This document shows, piece by piece, positions 1 to 5,149 of a DNA stretch of 6,806 bases. Each line of letters opens with the position of its first letter. The stretch's first letter is position 1. The stretch is from Syntrophaceae bacterium UBA3084 (lineage in GTDB: Bacteria > Desulfobacterota > Syntrophia > Syntrophales > UBA6807): assembly GCA_002367335.1 (NCBI GenBank), contig DFBI01000231.1:1-6806 (forward strand), in the 5' to 3' direction. The notes beneath the pieces are model-generated. The model was not told the origin of the DNA. It saw only the letters and a list, made by a program, of their open reading frames with translations, and searched no databases. A program made the translations under genes and the position numbers.

Positions 1-75
1 ATGACTTATTTATTTCCAGTTCCTTAGTTTGAAGAAATCTACCTTCGTAAATATCAAGTTAATTATTACTATTAG

Positions 76-313
76 TTTTGGCAAGAGCAGGAATGCGGAA
101 AAAGTTGCAGGGTTGGAATCAATGGCATTAGCTTTGCGCTGATGGAGGATGCAGCGCAAAACAGTCTACCTGTGGCAGATTTACGAAGCCGTCAGAATTA
201 ATTCCTTATAAAATCCGTCAGTGCTGGATTTTGAGCCGTTTTCAAATTTTGCAAACGGCTCTTGGCGTACTTGTCGAAAAGTATCCATGGCTTGCCTTTT
301 TGTCTTGCCATAA
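76..313. repeat. Hairpin-rich noncoding element, possible MITE or structured RNA
   Basis: No gene can be supported in the first 351 bases; the short frames are broken by stops. The stretch does hold several perfect inverted repeats: TTTGCGCTG/CAGCGCAAA (133-141 with 152-160, 10-base loop), AAAATCC/GGATTTT (210-216 with 226-232, 9-base loop), immediately followed by GAGCCGTTT/AAACGGCTC (233-241 with 253-261), then TACTT/AAGTA (268-272 with 279-283). The outer edges carry TTTTGGCAAGA (76-86) and, inverted, TTATGGCAAGA (303-313), which match at 10 of 11 positions. The 9-bp hairpins are unlikely by chance. The outer pair alone could be chance, because an 8-bp inverted match is expected about once in a region this long. 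No target-site duplication is clear. It could be a MITE-like repeat, a small structured RNA or the remnant of a terminator or regulatory region. Confidence 0.35.
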
Positions 314-332
314 TATATGAAAAAGTTATAGA
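305..332 (+). promoter_or_regulatory. Possible sigma70-type promoter for the YkgJ-like gene
   Basis: A TTGCCA hexamer (305-310, 5 of 6 to the -35 consensus) stands 16 bases before TATAGA (327-332, 4 of 6 to the -10 consensus). Transcription would begin near 339, leaving only about a dozen bases before the GTG at 352; this fits the lack of a ribosome binding site there. A perfect inverted repeat, AGTTAT/ATAACT (324-329 with 335-340), covers the -10 box and could be an operator. The call rests on pattern alone in AT-rich DNA. Confidence 0.25.
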
Positions 333-351
333 CAATAACTAAAAATAAACA

Positions 352-1182
352 GTGAAAACAATTCCAGTGAGGGACAATAATTTTATTCATCTTTGTCAGC
401 CGGATGCCCGTAAATCCTGTGGAGCTTGTTGCGGGCTGTACAACTATGCATACAGCACGAAAGAATCACTTGTTAAAAGATTGAGACAAAGGACCGCATT
501 GTTTCATAAGACTGTAAACGGGCAAGATGATTTAGAAGACTTTTCCCGGATGATCAAGGAATCAGAGCCTCAAACCAAAATTTATGAGGTTATATATTGC
601 TGCGAGTACATCGGGTTTCTTGATAATAGTGAGAAAAAGGTTGGCTGTCTTCTTCATCCCCTTCAAAATGGGGGTAAGGATTTCAGAGATGCATCATTTT
701 ATGGCAGGGATTTATGCGATGGTCACTTCTGTCCCAGCTATCATCATATTTCACGCGAGGAAAAACTGGCCTTAATCAATATTATCGAAGACTGGTATCT
801 TTATGGCCTGTGTATTACCGATATAGATCTTGTTAAGGAATATTTTCGGTTTATCAGCGAGGGGATTGGCGAGATGCCATCAGCCGACAGATTTAAGGAG
901 GGCGCGCTTAATGAGATCGCCCGTCGTTTTTTTTCACTTAAGCTTTCCTGGTTGTTCCGGTCACCCGAGACAAACCGTTTTGGGAAATATTATTTTGACG
1001 GATGCCAATATATGATAAATCATATCGATTACGATGCCCTGGGTTGCGAGAGATCAAGGTTTGACAGGATATTCCTCAGCTTGACTTCGCAGTTTAATAC
1101 CCTGGAAGAATTGAGAAAAGGAGAAGCCATAATACAGGAAAATATTGATGAGTTTATATATAAATACCAGGAGGCATATTGA
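352..1182 (+). CDS. YkgJ-like cysteine-cluster protein (putative metal-binding)
   Basis: This 276-residue soluble protein has 12 cysteines. The N-terminal signature is C15, then CGACC at 23-27, typical of the YkgJ / UPF0153 'zinc- or iron-chelating' family. More Cys follow at CC 83-84, C99 (in a CLLHP stretch) and C122-DGHF-C127, all consistent with a metal or Fe-S site; C154, C218 and C232 lie in the family-poor C-terminal half. No signal peptide or membrane segment is seen. The start is uncertain. GTG 352 is the first possible start after an in-frame TAA at 346-348 and leaves the Cys cluster intact, but it has no Shine-Dalgarno; GTG 367 is an alternative and also lacks one. The gene is followed at 55 bases by hpt on the same strand, so co-transcription is likely. 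The molecular function is unknown; YkgJ membership is fairly sure, the bound metal is not. Confidence 0.75.
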   Translation: MKTIPVRDNNFIHLCQPDARKSCGACCGLYNYAYSTKESLVKRLRQRTALFHKTVNGQDDLEDFSRMIKESEPQTKIYEVIYCCEYIGFLDNSEKKVGCLLHPLQNGGKDFRDASFYGRDLCDGHFCPSYHHISREEKLALINIIEDWYLYGLCITDIDLVKEYFRFISEGIGEMPSADRFKEGALNEIARRFFSLKLSWLFRSPETNRFGKYYFDGCQYMINHIDYDALGCERSRFDRIFLSLTSQFNTLEELRKGEAIIQENIDEFIYKYQEAY

Positions 1183-1221
1183 CTCTTTTAACGGTATTGC
1201 AGTATGTAAAATCAAGAGAAA

Positions 1222-1230
1222 GGGGGGGGG
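1222..1230 (+). promoter_or_regulatory. G9 tract serving as hpt ribosome binding site
   Basis: Nine consecutive G residues end 7 bases before the GTG at 1238. This is the only purine-rich, anti-SD-complementary sequence near the conserved start of Hpt, so it decides that start over the longer in-frame ATG at 1145. The homopolymer is prone to slippage, either in the cell or in sequencing. Confidence 0.6.
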
Positions 1231-1237
1231 CTTCGGG

Positions 1238-1762
1238 GTGAAGGAGATAAAGAAAAATATTCTTTATTCAAAAGAAGCGATAGAAAAACGTGTAAATGAA
1301 CTTGCAGAGACAATTTCCCGTGATTACGAGGGGAGAAAAATCGTTTTTGTATGCGTTCTAAAGGGCGCCTTTATCTTTTTAGCAGATCTTACAAGGCGAC
1401 TGAAAGTGCCCCATGTCGTAGATTTTGTAAGATTGGCGAGTTATGGTTCCGGAACGGTCAGTTCAGGGAAAATAACAATCACAAAAGATATCGAAACTTC
1501 CATAGAGGGGAAAGATGTTGTCATTGTTGAGGATATAATCGATACCGGAATTACCATGGATTTTCTGAAAGACAGGCTGAAAAAAAGTAATCCAAACTCT
1601 TTAAAAATCTGTGCCTTGCTGGACAAGGAAGAAAGAAGAGAAGTTAAAGTTGATGTAGATTACGTTGGTTTTACCATAGAGAATAAATTTGTTGTAGGAT
1701 ATGGAATTGATTTCGACGAAAAGTTTCGATGTCTGCCGGATATTTATGTGATTGACGAATAA
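1238..1762 (+). CDS. hpt: Hypoxanthine(-guanine) phosphoribosyltransferase
   Basis: This cytoplasmic purine salvage enzyme transfers the phosphoribosyl group of PRPP to hypoxanthine (and usually guanine), giving IMP or GMP. It has 174 residues, the normal length for bacterial Hpt. Visible signatures are: the loop I LKG (41-43); the flexible loop SYGSGTVSSG (68-77); the PRPP-binding motif VEDIIDTG with its two acidic residues (E98, D99) at 97-104; the base-recognition region LLDKEERR (127-134, K130); and the C-terminal FVVGYGIDFDEKFRCLPDI (151-169), nearly identical to the family pattern. The frame stays open upstream to an ATG at 1145, but that extension overlaps the preceding gene, has no family similarity and translates the G tract, so GTG 1238 is chosen. 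The gene lies 55 bases after the YkgJ-like gene and 80 bases before the zinc-ribbon gene, all on one strand. Whether it prefers hypoxanthine or guanine cannot be read from the sequence. Confidence 0.95.
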   Translation: MKEIKKNILYSKEAIEKRVNELAETISRDYEGRKIVFVCVLKGAFIFLADLTRRLKVPHVVDFVRLASYGSGTVSSGKITITKDIETSIEGKDVVIVEDIIDTGITMDFLKDRLKKSNPNSLKICALLDKEERREVKVDVDYVGFTIENKFVVGYGIDFDEKFRCLPDIYVIDE

Positions 1763-1772
1763 AATTAAGCGG

Positions 1773-1835
1773 GCCGCTCGGGAAAGTTTCGCTTGCCCTT
1801 GCGGCGAAGCTATTCTCGGATAGTCTCCTGAGGGG
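1773..1835 (+). promoter_or_regulatory. Three-hairpin leader before the zinc-ribbon gene
   Basis: The 80-base spacer between hpt and the next gene is more GC-rich than its surroundings and can fold into consecutive stem-loops. The first pairs GCCGC 1773-1777 with GCGGC 1801-1805, then GGG 1780-1782 with CCC 1796-1798 and AAG 1784-1786 with CTT 1792-1794, around a five-base loop. The second is a weak stem, CTAT 1810-1813 with ATAG 1820-1823. The third pairs CTCC 1825-1828 with GGGG 1832-1835 (one T-G wobble), which would cover the Shine-Dalgarno GAGGGGG at 1830-1836. No T tract follows, so this is not a standard terminator. It may be a translational control or RNA-processing element. Confidence 0.35.
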
Positions 1836-1842
1836 GAAAAGA

Positions 1843-2877
1843 GTGATAATACAGTGTAAAAAGTGCGGAACAAGATACAATTTCGACGAGGCATTAATAG
1901 AGGGGGAAGGAATATGGGTAAGATGTACTCGTTGTAAGAATATGTTCTTTCAAGTCAATCCCGCGAGAGAACAAATAGTTTCGATCCCGGATATAGTGGA
2001 TGAAAACATAGCGATTGGCACTGATATGAAAAAGGAAAAACCTGAAACCGGTGCTTATCGTGAAGTTGTGCAGTACCCTCGGTCTGATGAGGATAAGGAA
2101 AAAAGAGATGAAGTGGAACAACTCTGGCAAGACATAGCGCTTATGGAGGAAGGAAATCTCTTTAATGATCAATTAGAAAAAGATGCTTTGCTGAAAGATG
2201 AAGGAAAACCTGTTAATCCGGCAGAGCCAATACTAATTGAAGAAAATGATAGTGATCGTAATGGGATTATTCGAAAAGAAACCGGGACCGGGGGAAAAAG
2301 GAAAGGATTCTGGACACCGGGTAGGATTGTGGTCTATCCAGTAATTGTTATCGTTGTATTGTTGACAGTTTATTTTTGGTTTTTCCCGCAAGTCGGCAGA
2401 CAGATCTTAAATAATGTTTATCTTGTTGAAGAATCAACGCAAATTACAGGGGGGAAAGATAATACAAAAAGATCAATAAATGGAAGTAAGGAAAAAATTT
2501 CATTCGTTAATATAAAGGAACATACTGTGAAAAACTGGATTGTCGGTGATATTTTCATAATCCGGGGCATTGCAGTTAATAAAAACACTAGTCCCGTTTC
2601 ACAGGTTAAAGTAAGAGGTAGAATATTAGATTCATCGGGGACTGTTTTAATGAAAGAAAAAGTTTATGCAGGTAATATTCTTACTGATGAGGAGTTGAAA
2701 AACCTGACAGAAGAAGAAATCAAAGAAGAACTTTCCAATTCCTGGGGAAGTGATTTTCTCAACAAGGAGATACCATATAAGGGAGAGATTCCTTTTATGA
2801 TTGTGTTTAGTAATCCTCCCGAAAGAGCTAAAGAATATTTGATTGATCCTGTACAAGTTGAGGCCGTCTCTAATTAA
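1843..2877 (+). CDS. Zinc-ribbon (MJ0042-type) single-pass membrane protein, DUF3426-like
   Basis: The protein has 344 residues. An N-terminal zinc ribbon has two CxxC knuckles, C5/C8 and C28/C31, in the MJ0042 'finger-like' pattern (IIQCKKCGTRYNFDE...VRCTRCKNMF). A charged Glu/Lys/Asp-rich, low-complexity linker follows at about 42-155. One strongly hydrophobic helix lies at about 161-183, preceded by basic GKRKG; by the positive-inside rule the ribbon is cytoplasmic and the C-terminal part is outside the membrane. The C-terminal domain (about 218-342) resembles DUF3426, with the 'G-I-A-V-N-K-N-T' strand at 242-249 and an acidic insert around 281-300. The start is GTG 1843, with GAGGGGG six bases upstream. 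The architecture is common in proteobacteria but its role is unknown. It sits between hpt and the K+ channel gene, 66 bases from the latter. The zinc ribbon and membrane segment are clear; the DUF3426 assignment is by pattern. Confidence 0.8.
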   Translation: MIIQCKKCGTRYNFDEALIEGEGIWVRCTRCKNMFFQVNPAREQIVSIPDIVDENIAIGTDMKKEKPETGAYREVVQYPRSDEDKEKRDEVEQLWQDIALMEEGNLFNDQLEKDALLKDEGKPVNPAEPILIEENDSDRNGIIRKETGTGGKRKGFWTPGRIVVYPVIVIVVLLTVYFWFFPQVGRQILNNVYLVEESTQITGGKDNTKRSINGSKEKISFVNIKEHTVKNWIVGDIFIIRGIAVNKNTSPVSQVKVRGRILDSSGTVLMKEKVYAGNILTDEELKNLTEEEIKEELSNSWGSDFLNKEIPYKGEIPFMIVFSNPPERAKEYLIDPVQVEAVSN

Positions 2878-2932
2878 CAGAACATTCCGTTAAGGGTAGA
2901 TAAGGGTCAGAAGAGAGAACTCGGGAAAAACA

Positions 2933-2937
2933 GGGGG
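2933..2937 (+). promoter_or_regulatory. Ribosome binding site fixing the TTG start of the K+ channel
   Basis: AGGGGG ends six bases before TTG 2944. No ATG or GTG in this frame lies before the first membrane helix, so this site supports a TTG start. Confidence 0.6.
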
Positions 2938-2943
2938 ACTTAT

Positions 2944-3942
2944 TTGTCGCCGACAAAAAAAGTAAAAGTTGCTTTCGTCTTATTATTTATAATTTTTGTT
3001 ACAGGAACACTGGGCTACCATTTCCTGGAAGGGTGGACTCTTGCCGAAGCTTTTTATGCAACGGTTGTTACCCTTGGCACGGTAGGATATGGCGATTTTT
3101 ACCCTATCACTGCAGAAGGGAGAATGTTTGCGGTTTTCCTGATTATCTTTGGTGTAGGCACCATGGCCTATACATTCGCGATGATAATGGAAAACTTTAT
3201 GGAAGGCCGACTGAGAAAAGTATTGGGGAGGGGCAGATTGAAAAGACAGATAGAAAGAATGAAGGAACACTATATTATCTGTGGTTGTGGCAAGATAGGG
3301 CATTTCATCTGCAGGGAACTGACCGAGGAGAAAGTTGATTTTGTCGTTATTGATAACGATTCGGAAGTTATCCATAAGATTGAGGATGAAGGGTTTCTCT
3401 ATATTAATGGTTGCGCGACAGATGATAAAATTCTTATAGAGGCAGGTATAAAAAGAGCCAAAAGTATTGTTTCCGTTCTTCACACTGACGCGGATAATCT
3501 GTATGTTGTCCTGACGGCACGAGAATTAAACCCGGATGTTTATGTGCTGTCGAGATTTGAGGATGAAGCGTCGGAACGTAGATTGATAAAGGCAGGAGCG
3601 GATCGAGTCATATCTCCCCACAAGGTGGGCGGGATGAGGATGACGATGGCTCTTCTTCGGCCTGCCGTGCTGGACTTTGTGGAAATTACCGTAGGCAAAA
3701 AGAGTCTTGCTCTACGCATGGAAGAAGTCCAAATTTACGAATCTTCACATATTGCCGGCAAATCCCTGGCAGATTCTGGCTTGAGGCAAGAATATGATCT
3801 TATTATTGTAGCTGTGCATAAAAAATCGGGTCAAATGATGCTTAATCCCTCTGCCAGTTACATTATCGAGGGGGGAGATAATCTGGTCGCCCTTGGCAGG
3901 GAAGAAAACCTGGTTAAGCTTTCCGCAGCATGTCAAATATGA
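2944..3942 (+). CDS. Two-TM potassium channel with RCK (TrkA-N/TrkA-C) domains, MthK-like
   Basis: This inner-membrane K+ channel subunit has 332 residues, close to the size of MthK. TM1 is at about 9-27, the pore helix at 33-44, and the selectivity filter TVGYGD at 46-51, the canonical K+ signature. TM2 is at about 60-82, with glycines G70 and G72 that could act as the gating hinge. A basic linker (88-105) leads to an RCK_N Rossmann fold at about 109-225 with GCGKIG (114-119), a GxGxxG-type nucleotide-binding loop, and acidic D137 at the end of the second strand. A TrkA-C-like RCK_C domain follows at about 250-330. Family members assemble as tetramers with an octameric RCK ring gated by Ca2+, nucleotides or similar ligands; the ligand here is unknown. 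The start is TTG with AGGGGG six bases upstream. The 3' end overlaps tsaC on the opposite strand by 29 bp. A second, internal start at TTG 3238 is plausible. Confidence 0.93.
   Translation: MSPTKKVKVAFVLLFIIFVTGTLGYHFLEGWTLAEAFYATVVTLGTVGYGDFYPITAEGRMFAVFLIIFGVGTMAYTFAMIMENFMEGRLRKVLGRGRLKRQIERMKEHYIICGCGKIGHFICRELTEEKVDFVVIDNDSEVIHKIEDEGFLYINGCATDDKILIEAGIKRAKSIVSVLHTDADNLYVVLTARELNPDVYVLSRFEDEASERRLIKAGADRVISPHKVGGMRMTMALLRPAVLDFVEITVGKKSLALRMEEVQIYESSHIAGKSLADSGLRQEYDLIIVAVHKKSGQMMLNPSASYIIEGGDNLVALGREENLVKLSAACQI
3227..3240 (+). promoter_or_regulatory. Internal Shine-Dalgarno and TTG within the channel gene
   Basis: GGAGGGG (3227-3233) contains a full GGAGG core, and the in-frame TTG codon (Leu99) begins at 3238, six bases after that core. 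It is at least as good as the signal at the annotated start. Initiation here would give a soluble protein of 234 residues holding just the RCK_N and RCK_C domains. An ATG (Met106) lies 21 bases further on, at 3259. MthK of Methanothermobacter is known to make free RCK subunits from an internal Met at a similar place. Use of the site here is inferred. Confidence 0.4.
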
Positions 3943-4552
3943 GTGCCGCCGGAACAACACCTTCCCTTACGATGTTCGGTGGATCTGTAGTTACATCCAC
4001 GATTGTTGAGGCCAATCCACCCAGTGTACTGCCGCCATCAATAATAGCATCTACACTATTGCCAAGGCTGTCTATGAGGTCGTTAACCGATGAACATTCC
4101 TTCTGCCCGGATAGATTTGCGCTGGTGGCAGTGACAGCCCTTGAAAGAGTTTTTGCGAGACTGGTTGCAATAAGATTGCCGGAAAGACGAATCCCTATTT
4201 TTCCTGTTCCCGCTGTCAGTTGTTGAGGAACATTATGCGAAGCCTCAAACAGAATTGTTAGTCCGCCTGGCCAGAATCTATTCATAAGTATACTGCCGGT
4301 TTCCGGAACATCTTTAACAAGTTTGATTACATCCGTTCTGTCCCCGATAATTATGGAAATCGGGTTTTTGAAATTCCTCCCCTTGATCGTGTAAATTTTT
4401 TCGATTGCCTTCTCGTTTTCTGCGTCCGCACCGAGGCCATAAAAGGTTTCTGTCGGATAGGCAATGATACCACCCTCCCTCAGGATATCCGCGGCTTTAT
4501 CTATTGAAGATTGATCAGGATTGTCTGGATCTAACTTCAGGATTTCTACCAT
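3914..4552 (-). CDS. tsaC: Threonylcarbamoyl-AMP synthase (TsaC/Sua5/YrdC family)
   Basis: This cytoplasmic enzyme makes threonylcarbamoyl-AMP from threonine, bicarbonate and ATP, the first step of t6A37 modification of ANN-decoding tRNAs. It has 212 residues, the single-domain length, and lacks the extra C-terminal Sua5 domain. Motifs are PTETFYGLGADA (33-44), KGRNFKNPIS (57-66, the basic KxR substrate site), FWPGGLTI (93-100), IGIRLSG (119-125) and ATSANLSGQ (142-150), covering the whole YrdC fold. ATG 4552 lies inside the end of purE: the two genes share the seven bases ATGGTAG, with an AGGA nine bases upstream of the start, so translational coupling to purE is likely. The 3' end overlaps the convergent channel gene by 29 bp. 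The partners that finish t6A (TsaB, TsaD, TsaE) are not in the window. YrdC and YciO proteins are hard to separate by eye, but the motifs favour TsaC. Confidence 0.92.
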   Translation of the reverse strand: MVEILKLDPDNPDQSSIDKAADILREGGIIAYPTETFYGLGADAENEKAIEKIYTIKGRNFKNPISIIIGDRTDVIKLVKDVPETGSILMNRFWPGGLTILFEASHNVPQQLTAGTGKIGIRLSGNLIATSLAKTLSRAVTATSANLSGQKECSSVNDLIDSLGNSVDAIIDGGSTLGGLASTIVDVTTDPPNIVREGVVPAALIFDMLRKA

Positions 4553-5049
4553 TCGAGTTTATCCTGTTTTTCTTCAATATCTTTAGCCATACGTTTAATA
4601 TAGGCATTTAATTTTTCGCGGAGATCTTCATTGTACAGGGCAAGTATTCTAACAGCCATAAGGGCTCCGTTTTTTGCTCCGGCCTTCCCGATTGCCATGA
4701 CAGCAACCGGGACACCTCCCGGCATTTGTGCAGTTGATAAGAGAGCATCAAGACCGTTTAGTGATGTCGCATCAATGGGGACTCCTATAACGGGAAGAAT
4801 GGTTTGTGAAGCGATGACTCCTGCCAGATGAGCTGCTGCACCGGCACCAGCTATTATCACTTTAATGCCCCTGTTTGCCGTCTCTTTCGCAAACTTTGCC
4901 GTTCTTCCCGGCGAGCGATGTGCTGAGGTAAGAAAGACCTCATAAGAAATATTAAAGTCATCCAGAATTGCAATAGCTTCTTTCATAACAGGAAGATCGG
5001 AATCACTTCCCATGACAATGCTCACAAGTATTTCGGAATCTTTTTTCAT
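4546..5049 (-). CDS. purE: N5-carboxyaminoimidazole ribonucleotide mutase (class I PurE)
   Basis: This de novo purine enzyme converts N5-CAIR to CAIR. It has 167 residues, the normal length for class I PurE. Visible are the phosphate/ribose loop MGSDSD (13-18), the catalytic SAHRSP with H44 (42-47), the GAGAAAHLAG segment with H74 (68-77), which is the class I (bacterial) form, and QMPGGVPVAVMAIGKAGAKNGAL towards the C terminus. SAHRSP has Ser where many homologues have Thr. ATG 5049 is preceded by AGGAG (5060-5056) at six bases, a strong site. purE lies 98 bases after purH and overlaps tsaC by 7 bases. Class I enzymes normally need PurK to supply N5-CAIR, and no purK is seen here, so it must lie elsewhere or be absent. 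Confidence 0.96.
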   Translation of the reverse strand: MKKDSEILVSIVMGSDSDLPVMKEAIAILDDFNISYEVFLTSAHRSPGRTAKFAKETANRGIKVIIAGAGAAAHLAGVIASQTILPVIGVPIDATSLNGLDALLSTAQMPGGVPVAVMAIGKAGAKNGALMAVRILALYNEDLREKLNAYIKRMAKDIEEKQDKLEW

Positions 5050-5093
5050 AAATAACTCCTCAACAAATTCCTTATCCCTGATTTCTATATGAG

Positions 5094-5149
5094 AACTACT
5101 AACTTAAAACCTCGACCCTTGGGCATTGAACCTTGAACCTTTAGCCTTT
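5094..5149. repeat. Degenerate 7-bp tandem repeat between purH and purE
   Basis: Read on the + strand, eight units in register are: AACTACT, AACTTAA, AACCTCG, ACCCTTG, GGCATTG, AACCTTG, AACCTTT, AGCCTTT. The consensus is about AACYTTR. The array touches the purH stop codon (5148-5150) and ends about 45 bases before the purE start. Only two adjacent units are near-identical; the rest have diverged. No inverted repeat suggesting a terminator is present in this 98-base spacer. Confidence 0.55.

Noticed and set aside
1..27. ATG at the first base
   Set aside because: The frame stops after eight codons; no gene enters from the left in the other + frames either.
233..261. The GAGCCGTTT/AAACGGCTC hairpin as a Rho-independent terminator
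   Set aside because: Neither strand has a T tract directly after the stem, and no gene ends nearby.
181..390. 69-residue - strand frame over the left hairpins and the start of the YkgJ-like gene
   Set aside because: It runs across the hairpin elements and into a well-supported gene on the other strand, has no recognisable domain, and its composition looks like translated noncoding DNA.
1145..1237. N-terminal extension of Hpt to the ATG at 1145
   Set aside because: It overlaps the previous gene by 38 bases, has no family similarity, and GTG 1238 gives the standard Hpt length with a ribosome site.
2983..3483. 166-residue - strand frame opposite the K+ channel
   Set aside because: It is antisense to conserved membrane and RCK coding sequence, with no domain pattern; a shadow frame.
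3930..4226. 98-residue + strand frame within tsaC
   Set aside because: It lies opposite the conserved YrdC motifs; shadow of the real gene.
5050..5147. Terminator or separate promoter between purH and purE
   Set aside because: No GC-rich stem with a T tract and no convincing -35/-10 pair was found, so co-transcription remains the simpler reading.
5094..5149. Heptad array as a CRISPR array
   Set aside because: The units are 7 bp with no spacers, and no cas genes are in the window.
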